A DNA stretch of 64,000 nucleotides from Allohoeflea poritis (GTDB lineage Bacteria; Pseudomonadota; Alphaproteobacteria; Rhizobiales; Rhizobiaceae): positions 47,552 to 111,551 of the forward strand of contig NZ_JAPJZH010000016.1 in NCBI RefSeq assembly GCF_027889715.1, written 5' to 3'. The notes under the pieces were generated by a model. It made no database searches and was not told the origin of the DNA. It saw only the letters and a program-made list of their open reading frames with translations. The translations under genes were made by a program, and so were the position numbers. This document shows positions 40,431 through 52,250 of this stretch, one piece after another. Positions within the stretch are counted from its first letter, which is position 1. Each line of letters starts with the position of its first letter.

Positions 40431-41324
40431 ATGGCGATCAGGGCCTACATTCTGCTGACGATCACGATGCTTGGCTGGGGCGGCAACGCCATTGCCGGCA
40501 AGCTGGCGGCCGGCCATATCAGTCCGGCCCTTCTGACCAGCGGGCGCTGGCTGATCGCGCTTGCCATTCTGCTGCCCTTCGCGCTTCCGCAGATGCGCCG
40601 GGAGTGGCCGACGATCCGCCGCCATTTCTTGCTTCTGCTTGTGCTCGGCGTGGTCGGCTTCGCGCTGTTCAACAATTTCTACTATCTGGCGCTGAACTAT
40701 ACCAGCGCAATCAACGGCGCGATCGAACAGGCCTCCATGCCGCTGCTCGTCTTCATCGCCAACTTTCTTCTGTTCGGCCAGCGCGTCAGCGCAGGCCAGA
40801 TGGTCGGCTTCTTCATTTCGCTCATCGGCGTCACCCTGGTGGCGACCCACGGCAATCTGGCCGGCATCCTGCGTCTGGATGTCGGCTATGGCGACGCACT
40901 GCTGATCCTGTCGATCGCGTTTTACGGCGCCTATACCGTGTCACTGCGCTGGATGCCGAAGCTGCATTGGTTGAGCGCCATGACGGCGCTGTCCGTCGGC
41001 GCCATTCTCGGCGGCATGCCCTTTACCGCCTGGGAGGCCTATTCCGGCAGCCTGGTCCTGCCTGATCTGCAGGGCTGGCTTGTGCTCGCTTATGCGGCGG
41101 TCTTTCCGTCCATCGTTTCACAGGCCTGCTTCATCCGGGGGGTCGAATTGATCGGCGCCAACCGGGGCGGCCTGTTCATCAACCTGGTGCCCATTTTCGG
41201 CACGTTCTTCGCCGTCACGCTGCTCGGCGAAGAACTCTTTGCCTACCACATCATCGCGCTGGTTCTCGTGCTCGGCGGCATCGCGCTCGCCGAGCACAAA
41301 CCAAGCCAGACGCAGACCGGCTAG
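40431..41324 (+). CDS. EamA/DMT-superfamily transporter
   Basis: This 297-aa membrane protein has ten hydrophobic helices in two repeated EamA domains: GGNAIAGKLAAGHISPALLTSGRWLIAL in the first and GDALLILSIAFYGAYTVSLRW and IVSQACFIRGVELIGANRGGLFINLVPIFGTFFAVTLLGEEL in the second. DMT proteins usually export metabolites such as amino acids. I chose ATG 40431 (MAIRAYILL), with in-frame ATG 40419 also possible. The stop overlaps the convergent serA stop by four bases. Linkage to serine genes hints at an amino-acid-related cargo, but only weakly. Confidence 0.82.
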   Translation: MAIRAYILLTITMLGWGGNAIAGKLAAGHISPALLTSGRWLIALAILLPFALPQMRREWPTIRRHFLLLLVLGVVGFALFNNFYYLALNYTSAINGAIEQASMPLLVFIANFLLFGQRVSAGQMVGFFISLIGVTLVATHGNLAGILRLDVGYGDALLILSIAFYGAYTVSLRWMPKLHWLSAMTALSVGAILGGMPFTAWEAYSGSLVLPDLQGWLVLAYAAVFPSIVSQACFIRGVELIGANRGGLFINLVPIFGTFFAVTLLGEELFAYHIIALVLVLGGIALAEHKPSQTQTG

Positions 41325-42916
41325 CCGATATCGAAGACCAGCGGCTTGGCGGACTCGATTTCCTCGTGGCCGCGCACCATGTCCAGCACATCCTCGCTGA
41401 CCGGCTCGTCCACATAAAGCAGCGCGATGGCATCGCCGCCGGGCCGGTTTCTTCCCAGCGAGAAGTTGGCGATATTGACGCCGGCCTTGCCGAAGACCGT
41501 GCCGAGCAGGCCTATAATGCCGGGCGCATCGGCATTCGTCGTATAGACCATGTTCGCACCGACCTCGGCATCCAGATTGATGCCCTTGATCTGGATGAAC
41601 CGCGGCTTGCCGTCGGAAAAGCAGGTTCCGGCGATCGAGCGGGTTTTGTTGGCGGTCCTTACAGTCAGCATAATGTAGCCGTCAAACACACCCGACTTGT
41701 CGCGCCGTGCTTCCGACAGGATGATGCCGCGTTCCTTCACCATGACCGGCGCCGATACCATGTTGACGTCCGCAACCTGCGGGCGGATGAGCCCGGCAAG
41801 CACGGCACTTGTCAATGCGTTTGTGTTCATCTGGGCAGTGGAGCCATCATAGAGGATGTCCACTTCCTTGATGGCGCTTTCCGTCACCTGCCCCACAAAG
41901 GCGCCGAGCACCTCGGCCAGCTTGACGAACGGCTTGAGACGCGGCGCCTCCTCGGCGCTGATCGACGGCATGTTGATGGCATTGGTCACCGCGCCTTTTA
42001 GAAGGTAATCGGACATCTGCTCCGCCACCTGCAGGGCGACATTTTCCTGTGCCTCGCTGGTCGATGCACCCAGATGCGGCGTGCACACGACATTCGGCAG
42101 GCCGAAAAGCGGGCTGTCCGTCGCCGGCTCGGTCTCGAACACATCGAAGCCGGCGCCCGCCACCTTGCCCGACTTCAGGGCTTCGGCGAGATCGGCTTCC
42201 ATCACAAGCCCACCACGCGCGCAGTTGATGATGCGCACACCGTCCTTCATTTGGGCGATGGCTTCGGCATTGATAATGTTGCGTGTCTTGTCGGTCAGCG
42301 GCACATGCAGCGTGATGAAGTCGGCGCGCGTGAAAAGCTCGTCGAGTTCGACCTTCTCGACGCCGATTTCCTCGGCCCGCTCGACGGAAAGGAACGGATC
42401 GTAGGCGACGACCCGCATCTTGAGGCCGATGCCCCGCGCAGCGGCGATCGAACCGATATTGCCGCAACCGACGACACCCAGCGTCTTGCCGGTGAGCTCG
42501 ACACCCATGAAACGGGACTTCTCCCATTTTCCCGCCTGTGTGGAAACGTCAGCGGCCGGAATCTGGCGCGCGACGGCCATCAGCAGCGCGATGGCGTGCT
42601 CGGCGGTCGTGATCGAATTACCGAAGGGTGTGTTCATGACGATGATGCCGCGACGCGACGCGGCCGGAATGTCGACATTGTCGACGCCGATGCCGGCGCG
42701 TCCGACAACCTTCAGATTGTCCGCCGCCGCGATCAGCTTCGATGTGACCTTGGTTGCCGAACGGATCGCAAGACCATCATACTGGCCGATGATCTCGAGC
42801 ATTTTCTCTTTGTCCTTGCCCACATCGGGCAGGAAATCGACGTCGATGCCGCGGTCCTTGAAGATCTGGACGGCGGTTTCTGAAAGCTTGTCTGAGACAA
42901 GTACGCGCGGTGCCAT
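41321..42916 (-). CDS. serA: D-3-phosphoglycerate dehydrogenase
   Basis: SerA oxidises 3-phosphoglycerate in the first step of serine synthesis. This 531-aa, long-form protein has the NAD motif GVVGCGNIGSIAA (about residue 150), the catalytic R, E and H regions (INCARGGLV, ETEPATDSPL, CTPHLGAST) and a C-terminal ACT domain (DAPGIIGLLGTVFGKAGVNIANFSLGR) that often gives serine feedback. ATG 42916 has a GGGAGG ribosome-binding site. serC lies 67 bases upstream on the same strand, so the pair forms an operon behind the serC leader. Confidence 0.97.
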   Translation of the reverse strand: MAPRVLVSDKLSETAVQIFKDRGIDVDFLPDVGKDKEKMLEIIGQYDGLAIRSATKVTSKLIAAADNLKVVGRAGIGVDNVDIPAASRRGIIVMNTPFGNSITTAEHAIALLMAVARQIPAADVSTQAGKWEKSRFMGVELTGKTLGVVGCGNIGSIAAARGIGLKMRVVAYDPFLSVERAEEIGVEKVELDELFTRADFITLHVPLTDKTRNIINAEAIAQMKDGVRIINCARGGLVMEADLAEALKSGKVAGAGFDVFETEPATDSPLFGLPNVVCTPHLGASTSEAQENVALQVAEQMSDYLLKGAVTNAINMPSISAEEAPRLKPFVKLAEVLGAFVGQVTESAIKEVDILYDGSTAQMNTNALTSAVLAGLIRPQVADVNMVSAPVMVKERGIILSEARRDKSGVFDGYIMLTVRTANKTRSIAGTCFSDGKPRFIQIKGINLDAEVGANMVYTTNADAPGIIGLLGTVFGKAGVNIANFSLGRNRPGGDAIALLYVDEPVSEDVLDMVRGHEEIESAKPLVFDIG

Positions 42917-42983
42917 GGAAGGCCTCCCTTTAAATTCGCAAACGTATATGAAAAAGGCCGCAACCGTGCGGCCCAAAACTAAG

Positions 42984-44159
42984 TCAGGCAGCTGACTCAA
43001 GAACCGCGATCTGCGTTTTGAAGGCCCAGTCGAGCCAGGGCATCAGCGCTTCGAGGTCCGATTTCTCGACGGTTGCGCCGGTCCAGATCCGCAGACCGGC
43101 CGGAGCATCGCGGTAGGCGCCGATATCGAGCGCAACCCCTTCGGCCTCCACAACTGCCACCAGTTCCTTGGCGAAAGCCGCCTGCCGGTCTTCGGAAAGC
43201 GCTTTGAAGCGCGGATCGACGATTGTCAGGCAGACCGAGGTATTGGACCTTGTTTCCGGCCTTTCCGCCAGAAAGTCGATCCAGGCCGTCCGCGCGACGA
43301 AATCGGCGACAACGCCGGCATTCTCGTCGGCGCGCTGCAAAAGCGCTGGCAGACCGCCGATCTGTTCGGCCCATCCGAGCGCATCCAGATAATCCTCGAC
43401 GCACAACATCGAGGGCGTATTGATTGTCGCCCCCTCGAAAATGCCCTCGATCAGCCTGCCGCCCTTGGTCATGCGGAAGATCTTGGGCAGCGGCCAGGGC
43501 GGCGTGTAGGTTTCGAGGCGTTCAACGGCACGCGGGCTTAGGACAAGAACACCGTGACCGCCCTCGCCGCCGAGCACTTTCTGCCAGGAGAATGTGACCA
43601 CGTCGAGCTTGTCGAAGGGCAGGTCCTGCGCGAAGGCGGCGGAGGTCGCATCGCAGATGGTCAGGCCGGCACGGTCGGACGGAATGAAATCGCCATTGGG
43701 GACCCGCACGCCCGAGGTCGTGCCGTTCCAGGTGAAGACGACGTCGCGGTTGAACTCGACCTGGTCGAGATCCGGCAGTTGGCCGTAATCGGCCTCAAGA
43801 ACCTCGACATCGTCGAGCTTGAGTTGCTTGACGACGTCGCTGACCCAGCCGGAACCGAAGGATTCCCAGGCGAGCATATGGACGCCGCGGGCGCCGAGCA
43901 GCGACCAGAGTGCCATCTCGACGGCGCCGGTATCGGATGCCGGAACGATGCCGATGCGGTAGCCGTCCGGCACGCCGAGCAATGCGCGGGTCTTGTCGAT
44001 GGCCTGTTTGAGCTTACCCTTGCCGACCTTGGCGCGATGGGAGCGGCCGAGGGCCGCATCACGCAACGCGTCGGGCGTCCAGCCAGGGCGCTTGGTGCAG
44101 GGTCCGGATGAAAAACGGGGATTGGCCGGACGCAGGTCCGGCTTGGCAGTCTCAGTCAT
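42984..44159 (-). CDS. serC: Phosphoserine aminotransferase
   Basis: SerC converts 3-phosphohydroxypyruvate to phosphoserine with glutamate. This 391-aa class V aminotransferase is of the alphaproteobacterial type: [15 protein letters not shown] near the N-terminus, PLP lysine in [19 protein letters not shown] (about residue 197), [15 protein letters not shown] active-site segment and the late [21 protein letters not shown] 44159 directly follows the structured leader at 44160-44223. The gene heads the serC-serA operon. Confidence 0.95.
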   Translation of the reverse strand: MTETAKPDLRPANPRFSSGPCTKRPGWTPDALRDAALGRSHRAKVGKGKLKQAIDKTRALLGVPDGYRIGIVPASDTGAVEMALWSLLGARGVHMLAWESFGSGWVSDVVKQLKLDDVEVLEADYGQLPDLDQVEFNRDVVFTWNGTTSGVRVPNGDFIPSDRAGLTICDATSAAFAQDLPFDKLDVVTFSWQKVLGGEGGHGVLVLSPRAVERLETYTPPWPLPKIFRMTKGGRLIEGIFEGATINTPSMLCVEDYLDALGWAEQIGGLPALLQRADENAGVVADFVARTAWIDFLAERPETRSNTSVCLTIVDPRFKALSEDRQAAFAKELVAVVEAEGVALDIGAYRDAPAGLRIWTGATVEKSDLEALMPWLDWAFKTQIAVLESAA

Positions 44160-44223
44160 GTGGCTATCCTTCCAGATAGTTGCCCCTCGTTGGGGAGGGG
44201 TGTCCCACGGACGGAGATAGCCA
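44160..44223 (-). ncRNA. serC-type 5' leader RNA with alternative hairpins
   Basis: On the minus strand, TGGCTATC (from plus 44216-44223) can pair with GATAGCCA (plus 44161-44168) right next to the start codon, enclosing a stable CCCCTC/GAGGGG hairpin (44183-44200). Alternatively GATAG pairs locally with CTATC (plus 44175-44179), leaving GGAAGG in a loop. These exclude each other and both involve the ribosome-binding site. This fits the serC RNA motif known before alphaproteobacterial serC. The ligand or signal is not known to me. Confidence 0.7.
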
Positions 44224-44371
44224 AAAGCGCCTTGCGGTGCAAGCTTCAATTCGGAATCGATTGTCGCAGCGCAAGATGTGCATAAGATCAGCGGTGAATT
44301 GACGCCGCCGATCCGTTCAAAAACTATTGGCCTGGTTTCAACGGCAAGCTTGGCATCTGGGAACAGGTAAC

Positions 44372-45568
44372 GTGAACGACGACCGGTTCAAGTTAATAGA
44401 CCTCAATCCGATGATCTCTCCCGATCCGGCCGTGTTGAGGCGTCAGGCGCGAAGGCCGATGAACTTCCGCGATGCCGATTTCGACGAGAAGTTTGACGAC
44501 ACCACCATATTCTACGATGTCTTCGAGGAACGGCCAGGATCGCTGTGCCTGATCGGCCCTCCGCTCTGGAACCTTTCCGAAACCGTTTTGAAGGGACGGT
44601 TCAGCGTTGGCGGAGAAGCGGTATCGGCCGCGCCGGAAGCCAGGGCACTGGACCGGTGCTGCGCGGTCGAACTGGCGGCCGGGCCGAACGGGCACCCCAT
44701 CCTTGAGATCGAAACCGACACCGCAGCATTGCAAAGTACGATCGGCAAGTCCCACAATGATACGTTTCGCGGCTCCCGCGCGATGGTTACAATGTCAAGG
44801 GACAACGAACTGTCCTGGATCGACGAGTGGGTCCGATACCATGTCAGGATGCAGCGGGCGGACAGCTTCCTTTTCTTTGACAATCAATCGACCAAATATG
44901 ACGCCCGTGAGATAGTTGATCTTGCCCGCCGGATCGACGGAATCCGGAACTTCTGGGTGGTCGACTGGCCTTTCAAGTTCGGGCCGAGTTTCGGACAGCT
45001 TCGCTTTCGAGGCCTTTTCCGTCCGGGCATCCTGACATTGCCCTTCGATCTTTGGCGCCATGGCCGCAAATACCAGCTATGGGACTCCAACTTCAGCAAA
45101 TACGCGGCTTTGGAACTTGCGCGCCGCCGCTTTCTTCGCAATGCGTCATCCGTGCTCAACGCCGACATAGATGAACTGGTTCTGCCGGCATCGTCCGGGC
45201 AAACCGTGTTTGAAGCCGCCGAACAGTCGGCCAACGGCTATCTTCAATACGCCGGCACCTGGATATCATCGGCAATCGATGGTTATACACCTGGACAGGG
45301 CTTCAGACATCGCGACTTTAAATACAAGAAGCCGCAAGCCGGTCCCAGCGCCCTAAAATGGTGCGCGGTGCCGCAAAAAATCCCGCCGCAAAGCCAGTGG
45401 AAAATCCACTGCGTGACCGGCATGCAGCCCGGCACAGACGCCGGGATCGATTATCTGCATTTCACCGGCATCAACACGAACTGGAAATATGAACGATCCG
45501 TTTTCGCAACGCCGCCAGACGCCGGATACGAGGTCGACGACCGGTTGAGCGGCTTGTTCGCAGCCTGA
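44372..45568 (+). CDS. Glycosyltransferase, GT2/GT92-like
   Basis: This 398-aa protein has a GT-A-like core with [35 protein letters not shown] at about residues 150-185, typical of DUF23/GT92 and related glycosyltransferases, and a DxD-like metal motif in [17 protein letters not shown] late [26 protein letters not shown] may form the acceptor side. GTG 44372 is the favoured start; a TTG at 44327 is earlier. It is divergent from serC and probably builds a surface polysaccharide. Acceptor and donor are unknown. Confidence 0.72.
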   Translation: MNDDRFKLIDLNPMISPDPAVLRRQARRPMNFRDADFDEKFDDTTIFYDVFEERPGSLCLIGPPLWNLSETVLKGRFSVGGEAVSAAPEARALDRCCAVELAAGPNGHPILEIETDTAALQSTIGKSHNDTFRGSRAMVTMSRDNELSWIDEWVRYHVRMQRADSFLFFDNQSTKYDAREIVDLARRIDGIRNFWVVDWPFKFGPSFGQLRFRGLFRPGILTLPFDLWRHGRKYQLWDSNFSKYAALELARRRFLRNASSVLNADIDELVLPASSGQTVFEAAEQSANGYLQYAGTWISSAIDGYTPGQGFRHRDFKYKKPQAGPSALKWCAVPQKIPPQSQWKIHCVTGMQPGTDAGIDYLHFTGINTNWKYERSVFATPPDAGYEVDDRLSGLFAA

Positions 45569-45702
45569 CGCTTACAACCGGTACCACTGACCTATCTCCG
45601 GCGTTGCGCGACACCCGCCGTCTTCATCAATCATTAACTTGACCGGTTACCCGCCCGGCTATCTAATATTTCCGTGCTCAACCAGTTGAACAGGACAAAC
45701 CC

Positions 45703-46314
45703 ATGAGGAAGCTATTTCTAGGGGCAGTGGTGGCCCTGATAATGCCTCTGATCGCCACGGCGGCGCTTGCACAGACGACCGGCTATACGACCGCGACCGT
45801 GCATCTTCGCGCCGGCCCGGGAACCAACTATCCGGTCATCGCAACCCTGCCCCAGAATGCAACCATCGAGGTTTATGGCTGCCAGTCCGGCTATGACTGG
45901 TGCGACATATCCTGGAATGCGGCGCGCGGCTGGATCGCGTCGTCATACATCCTTACCGTCAACAACGGTCAGAGAACCGTTCTGACACCGCAGGTTGCAG
46001 TCGCGGTGGGCATTGGCATTGTTGTCTTCAACCAGGCCTATTGGCACGCGCATTACCAGAACTATCCCTGGTACCCCTACTGGAACCGGTACTATCATCC
46101 CTACGCGCCCTATCATCCGTACCACCCGTACGGACCCTATGGACCATACGGACCGTATCATCCCTATCATCCGTACCATCCATATCATCCATATCATCCA
46201 TATCACCCGTACCATCCGTACCACCCCTACGGGCCTTACGGACCGCTCTACAGCCCGCATCACGGCGGCGGACATCCCGCCCCCCATCACGGCGGTGTTT
46301 GGCACCGGCGCTGA
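45703..46314 (+). CDS. Exported SH3-domain protein with YHP/YGP low-complexity repeats
   Basis: This 203-aa protein has a signal peptide (about residues 1-23, TAALAQTT), a bacterial SH3 domain (GYTTATVHLRAGPGTNYPVIATLPQNATIEVYGCQSGYDWCDISW, about 25-75) and a hydrophobic segment (VAVAVGIGIVVFNQAYW). The C-terminal third is Tyr-, His- and Pro-rich. Eight exact YHP units lie at 46156-46227 within longer YGP/YHP runs, then a histidine/glycine tail. SH3 domains often bind peptidoglycan; the histidine-rich tail may bind metal. Similar short proteins occur in Hyphomicrobiales. The function is unassigned. Confidence 0.75.
   Translation: MRKLFLGAVVALIMPLIATAALAQTTGYTTATVHLRAGPGTNYPVIATLPQNATIEVYGCQSGYDWCDISWNAARGWIASSYILTVNNGQRTVLTPQVAVAVGIGIVVFNQAYWHAHYQNYPWYPYWNRYYHPYAPYHPYHPYGPYGPYGPYHPYHPYHPYHPYHPYHPYHPYHPYGPYGPLYSPHHGGGHPAPHHGGVWHRR
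46156..46227 (+). repeat. Eight tandem 9-bp YHP-coding units
   Basis: Units of form TAY-CAY-CCN repeat eight times in frame at 46156-46227, mostly differing at third codon positions. Such arrays can change length by slippage or recombination without a frameshift. Confidence 0.85.
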
Positions 46315-46372
46315 CGGATAGCCCAATAGTTGTGGCGGCACGATGCGTGCCGCCACGTCCGCGGGTGCGGTC

Positions 46373-46394
46373 AGAGCATTTCTGATTTTGATTG
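46373..46394 (+). repeat. Dispersed 22-bp motif, copy 2
   Basis: AGAGCATTTCTGAT then TTTGATTG, matching the copy at 62625-62646 at 19 of 22 positions. It lies between the SH3-domain gene and the terminator at 46407. Confidence 0.5.
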
Positions 46395-46406
46395 ACGCAA
46401 CAAAAA

Positions 46407-46428
46407 AGGCGGGCCGATGGGCCCGCCT
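46407..46428 (-). terminator. Terminator of the first outer-membrane protein gene
   Basis: AGGCGGGCC (46407-46415) pairs perfectly with GGCCCGCCT (46420-46428) over four bases. On the minus strand six T residues follow (plus 46402-46407 are A). It lies 22 bases past the stop of the gene at 46450. Confidence 0.9.
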
Positions 46429-46449
46429 GTCTTTGATACGGTCCGGTTC

Positions 46450-47292
46450 CTACCAGAGGGCGTAGCGCAGCGAGGCCGTTACGGCATGGGTCGAATAGCC
46501 GTTGTCGGAGCTCTGAACGCCGGTGGCGCCGGCCGCTGCCGAAACACTGTCGAAGCCATAGATGTCGCCGCTGCCGACATTGGTATATCTGTAGCCCAGA
46601 TCCGCCTTCAGATTGCGGACGAACTCATAGGAAACACCGGCCATAAGCGCGTAGGTAAAGCGCCAGTCGGCCTGTCCCGCATGCGAAACCGTAACCGGCG
46701 TCGTTCCGCCGGGGCATGCGCCCACGCAGGTTTCCGACGCGACATAACTGTCGTAATCCACCAGCGTCAAACCTGCTCCGGCACCGACATAGGGCGTAAA
46801 GCCGGAATAGGTGCCGAGGTCGACATAGCCGTTTGCCATCAGGCCATAGGACTCGAAATCCGCAGCACCGCTGGTGTCACAACCGTCAGCCAACAGACCC
46901 GTACAGGGAACAGCCGCCGAACTGCTGGTCGCGCTGAAAGTGCCGCGCTGATAATTCAGCATTGCTTCACCGCGCAGCCAGTTGGTGAACTGGTAGCCGA
47001 GGCCGAGGCCGACACCCCAATCCGTCTCGAACGAGGAAGATGAATAACCAACCGCCGGACCTTCGGTGCTGGTGTTGAAATCCCAGGACCTGAAGGACGT
47101 GGCGTCGCCGCTCGTTGAAAAATCGTAGCTGACGTCACCGCGCAGATACCACCCGTTTCCCACTTCCACGGGCACGGTCCTCGGCAGTTCCGGCGCATAG
47201 ATGATGTTGTCCAGATCCGCCGCAAGCGCCGCGTTCGACGCGCCCACGAGCAGCGCGGCAATCAGTGAACGGGACAATACACTTTTGATCAT
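46450..47292 (-). CDS. Outer-membrane beta-barrel protein, Omp25/Omp31-like
   Basis: This 280-aa protein has a signal peptide (MIKSVLSRSLIAALLVGASNAALAADL) and a beta-barrel body with aromatic strands: GWYLRGDVSYDFSTSGD, WGVGLGLGYQFTNWLRGEAMLNYQ, FESYGLMANGYVDLGTYSGFTPYVGAGAGLTLVD and FTYALMAGVSYEFVRNLKADLGYRY. It ends HAVTASLRYALW with the expected terminal aromatic residue. Four cysteines, in CTGLLADGC and CVGAC, may form loops. ATG 47292 has AGAGGAA upstream; the frame to 47391 is longer but less likely. A perfect CtrA box lies about 80 bases upstream. Confidence 0.85.
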   Translation of the reverse strand: MIKSVLSRSLIAALLVGASNAALAADLDNIIYAPELPRTVPVEVGNGWYLRGDVSYDFSTSGDATSFRSWDFNTSTEGPAVGYSSSSFETDWGVGLGLGYQFTNWLRGEAMLNYQRGTFSATSSSAAVPCTGLLADGCDTSGAADFESYGLMANGYVDLGTYSGFTPYVGAGAGLTLVDYDSYVASETCVGACPGGTTPVTVSHAGQADWRFTYALMAGVSYEFVRNLKADLGYRYTNVGSGDIYGFDSVSAAAGATGVQSSDNGYSTHAVTASLRYALW

Positions 47293-47372
47293 TAAACCAG
47301 TTCCTCTGCCAGGCTCGGAGTGTGAATCGCCACCGCGAGCTACGTCCATGAGATGACTATCGGGCAAACTGG

Positions 47373-47387
47373 TTAAGTTGCGGTTAA
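47373..47387 (-). promoter_or_regulatory. Perfect CtrA box upstream of an outer-membrane protein gene
   Basis: TTAA (47373-47376), seven bases, TTAA (47384-47387) is an exact match to the consensus. It lies about 80 bases before the ATG 47292 of the outer-membrane gene. CtrA is known to control outer-membrane composition in Brucella, so direct control is plausible. Confidence 0.6.
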
Positions 47388-47456
47388 GCATGTTTGTTCA
47401 CCACGTTCATTTACGGGTGATTATCCATGAACACGAAGAAAATCCTCCACAACGCA

Positions 47457-47483
47457 AAACCGCCCGGCTGGGCCGGGCGGTTT
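47457..47483 (-). terminator. Terminator of the second outer-membrane protein gene
   Basis: AAACCGCCCGGC (47457-47468) pairs perfectly with GCCGGGCGGTTT (47472-47483) over a three-base loop. It lies 22 bases past the stop at 47506 on the minus strand. Confidence 0.9.
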
Positions 47484-47505
47484 CATAAAAGCGTGATTGC
47501 CGGAT

Positions 47506-48366
47506 TTACTTGTAGACCGGCGGAACGACCGGCGGCTCGTAAGGCGGCTCGCAGTCGCGGCCCGGATAGTAGCGCAGGCCGACATTGACCATGTGCGCGC
47601 TGAAACCGGAGTCCCAGCCAGGTCCTGCACCGAGCGCGTTGCCGAAGAAGTTTCCGCCCTCGATACGGCGATACTTGTATCCGGCTTCCCCGGCGAAGTC
47701 GCAGCGGAAGTAGTAGGAACCACCGGCACCGACTTCCCAGGCAAATCGCCAGGAGCCGCCGCCCTCATGGGTGACCGTCGGATCACAGTTTGTCGGATCG
47801 CCCACTTCACAGGAGGTGTTCTGCAGATCGTCCCAATTGACGTAGGAACCACCGATACCGCCGCCGACATATGGGACGAAGTGACCCCAGGCGGAGCCGT
47901 GACCCCAGAAATCAAGATCGACATAGACGCTGGCAATCAACGAGTAGGCATTCCAGCTCGACAGGTCGGTCGATACGCAATCTGCCGCGACGCCGCAGCT
48001 GCCATAGGTTGAACCGGTGAAATCGGAATCGAACAGATAGTCGAACATCAGTTCCGTTCTCAGATACCGGTTGATCTGATAACCGGCGCCGACGCCTGCG
48101 AACCAGGTGTTGTCGACGGAATGCGTGGCGAAAATGTTGGTACCGCCACCAACTGCATAGGTCGCGCCGCGGATCGCCGGCCAGGCATAGCCGACCTGCC
48201 CCTTGACATAGGCGCCCGACCAGTCGCCATCGGCAACATGGGTCGTGCCACGCATCTCGGAATGATAAACCGGTACCGGCTCCGGCGTCGGTGTTGGAAT
48301 CGTGTCGGCAGCCCATGCCGGTGCGGCAACGAGTGCCGTTGTGGCTGCAATCAGGTAAACTCTCAT
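47506..48366 (-). CDS. Outer-membrane beta-barrel protein
   Basis: This 286-aa barrel protein has a signal peptide (MRVYLIAATTALVAAPAWAADT) and strands such as GAYVKGQVGYAW, WFAGVGAGYQINRYLRTELMFDY, YSLIASVYVDLDFWGHGSAWGHFVPYVGGGIGGSYVNW and WRFAWEVGAGGSYYFRCDFAGEAGYKYRR. A proline-rich PYEPPVVPPVYK tail follows the last strand. It has several cysteines (CGVAADC, TSCEVGDPTNCD). It resembles its neighbour in layout rather than sequence. ATG 48366 follows a GGAG site. The 262-base upstream gap holds a TGTAAT-A-ATTACA dyad at 48507-48519 and no gene. Confidence 0.82.
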   Translation of the reverse strand: MRVYLIAATTALVAAPAWAADTIPTPTPEPVPVYHSEMRGTTHVADGDWSGAYVKGQVGYAWPAIRGATYAVGGGTNIFATHSVDNTWFAGVGAGYQINRYLRTELMFDYLFDSDFTGSTYGSCGVAADCVSTDLSSWNAYSLIASVYVDLDFWGHGSAWGHFVPYVGGGIGGSYVNWDDLQNTSCEVGDPTNCDPTVTHEGGGSWRFAWEVGAGGSYYFRCDFAGEAGYKYRRIEGGNFFGNALGAGPGWDSGFSAHMVNVGLRYYPGRDCEPPYEPPVVPPVYK

Positions 48367-48667
48367 TTTACTACTCCGCGCCCACCAAACAGGACGGACC
48401 CCCAATGCCCGCGCCGTGGCGATGTTTGAATTGCACGCTAGGAAGTGTCGCGTAAAAAGGTTAAGAGCCTGTTATCTATGTCCGTTTACCGAGGAATCGA
48501 ATTTTCTGTAATAATTACAATAAGTAACAGCAAATAAAAATCGCATATTGCTGTTTCTTGGAAGCACGTTGATCAAAAAAAGATCCCCGCCGAACGCGTC
48601 ACGGTCGGAGGAAGCACCGGGCGTGATGTACGTGAAGAGAGAGCCGGAAACCGGCCCTTTTTGGGTC

Positions 48668-50020
48668 TCAGGCGGCGCTGCGGACGCCTGAGATAACGTC
48701 GACGATCTGGTCGACAATCCGCTCGATCATGTCCTTGTCATCGCCCTCCGCCATCACGCGGATCAGCGGTTCTGTGCCCGACGGCCGGATGACTAGGCGG
48801 CCGCTTTCGGCCAGCTCTTCCTCGGCGGACCGGATGGCCTGCTGCACATGTTTGTTCTCCAGCGGCTTGCCGCCGGATATCCGGACATTCTTCAAAAGCT
48901 GCGGCACCGGCTCGAACCGGCGGCAGACCTCGCTGACGGGACGGTCCATGCGTTTGACGCAGGCGAGGATCTGCAGAGCCGCGACAAGCCCGTCACCGGT
49001 TGTCGCGAAATCAGACAGGACGATATGGCCGGACTGTTCGCCGCCGACATTAAAGCCGTTGGCGCGCATATGTTCCACCACATATCGGTCGCCCACCTTG
49101 GTGCGGGCGAGTTGCAGGTCGTGGTCCGTCAGGAACCTTTCCAGACCGAGATTGGACATGACCGTCGCGACGATGCCGCCGCCCGACAGCCTGCTGTCGC
49201 CCGACCAGGACTCGGCGATGACCGCCATCAACTGATCGCCATCGACGACGGCGCCTTTCTCGTCGACGATCAGCACACGATCGGCATCGCCATCGAGGGC
49301 GATACCGATATCGGCGCGCACCTCGTGGACCTTCTTGGCAAGCGCCACCGGATGCGTCGAGCCGCAGTCCAGATTGATATTGTGGCCGTTCGGCTCGTTT
49401 CCGAGCGTGATGACCTCGGCGCCGAGCTCCCACAGCGCCGCCGGCGCAACCTTGTAGGCGGCGCCGTTCGCGCAGTCGATGGCCACCCGCAGCCCGCTGA
49501 GCGAAACGTCGCGGGGCATCGTCCGCTTGGCAAATTCGATATAGCGGTCGTGCACGCCGTCGATACGCTTGGCCCGGCCGATGCTCTCGGACTTCGCCAG
49601 AAGCCGCGACATATCCGCCTCGATAAGCCGTTCGATCTGTATCTCGATCTCGTCGGACAGTTTGAAGCCGTCCGGCCCGAACAGCTTGATGCCGTTGTCC
49701 ACATAAGGATTATGCGATGCCGAGATCATCACCCCGATGTCGGAACGCAACGAGCGTGTCAGCATGGCGACAGCCGGTGTCGGGATCGGGCCAAGAAGGA
49801 ATACATCCATGCCCGAGGCGGTAAATCCCGCGACAAGCGCATTCTCCAGCATATAGCCCGAAAGGCGGGTGTCCTTGCCGATCACGACGCGATGGCGGTG
49901 GTCGCCCCTGCGGAACAGCTTGCCCGCCGCCAGCCCAACGCGCATGGCGACATCCGGCGTCATCGGAAACGTGTTAGACTTGCCGCGAATACCGTCTGTT
50001 CCGAAATACTGACGTGACAT
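48668..50020 (-). CDS. glmM: Phosphoglucosamine mutase
   Basis: GlmM makes glucosamine-1-phosphate for peptidoglycan and LPS precursors. This 450-aa protein shows the family marks: [14 protein letters not shown] at the N-terminus, phosphoserine loop [20 protein letters not shown] (about residue 102), metal loop [16 protein letters not shown], and the sugar-binding [10 protein letters not shown] and [16 protein letters not shown]. All catalytic parts are intact. It lies after ftsH in the common order, on the minus strand. Confidence 0.97.
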   Translation of the reverse strand: MSRQYFGTDGIRGKSNTFPMTPDVAMRVGLAAGKLFRRGDHRHRVVIGKDTRLSGYMLENALVAGFTASGMDVFLLGPIPTPAVAMLTRSLRSDIGVMISASHNPYVDNGIKLFGPDGFKLSDEIEIQIERLIEADMSRLLAKSESIGRAKRIDGVHDRYIEFAKRTMPRDVSLSGLRVAIDCANGAAYKVAPAALWELGAEVITLGNEPNGHNINLDCGSTHPVALAKKVHEVRADIGIALDGDADRVLIVDEKGAVVDGDQLMAVIAESWSGDSRLSGGGIVATVMSNLGLERFLTDHDLQLARTKVGDRYVVEHMRANGFNVGGEQSGHIVLSDFATTGDGLVAALQILACVKRMDRPVSEVCRRFEPVPQLLKNVRISGGKPLENKHVQQAIRSAEEELAESGRLVIRPSGTEPLIRVMAEGDDKDMIERIVDQIVDVISGVRSAA

Positions 50021-50118
50021 GGGTCCCTCGATTCGATCTCAATACGTGCGGCAGGTCACTACCATTCTGACCGGCCAAAGTGGATCAGATATCGTTTGCA
50101 AGTCTTTCAAACAAAAAC

Positions 50119-50135
50119 GGCCGCATCAAGCGGCC
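50119..50135 (-). terminator. Terminator after ftsH
   Basis: GGCCGC (50119-50124) pairs with GCGGCC (50130-50135) over ATCAA, with A-rich bases on the plus left side that become a T-run on the minus strand. It separates ftsH from glmM. Confidence 0.75.
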
Positions 50136-50163
50136 ATTTTCGCAACTTTTTCTTGACGGTCCG

Positions 50164-52101
<1,938 letters not shown>

Positions 52102-52124
52102 GCGGTACCCCGAAACAACCGGCG

Positions 52125-52142
52125 GCCCGCCATTTGGCGGGC
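52125..52142. repeat. Hairpin in the ftsH leader
   Basis: GCCCGCC (52125-52131) pairs with GGCGGGC (52136-52142) over four bases, between tilS and ftsH on the minus strand. No T-run follows on that strand, so it is more likely a leader structure than a terminator. Confidence 0.5.
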
Positions 52143-52250
52143 ATTTTCATGTGGCAATAACATAGGTCCCCGACGGTCCGTTGCCAAGACCACCCGGAGC
52201 GCAGATGCGACAAGTGCGGCAATTAATAGCCACCTGCACTGAACGCTTTG

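Noticed and set aside
48645..48662. GCCGG/CCGGC hairpin with T-run on the plus strand, suggestive of an sRNA end
   Set aside because: The stem is only five pairs and there is no promoter or conserved upstream RNA that I can support.
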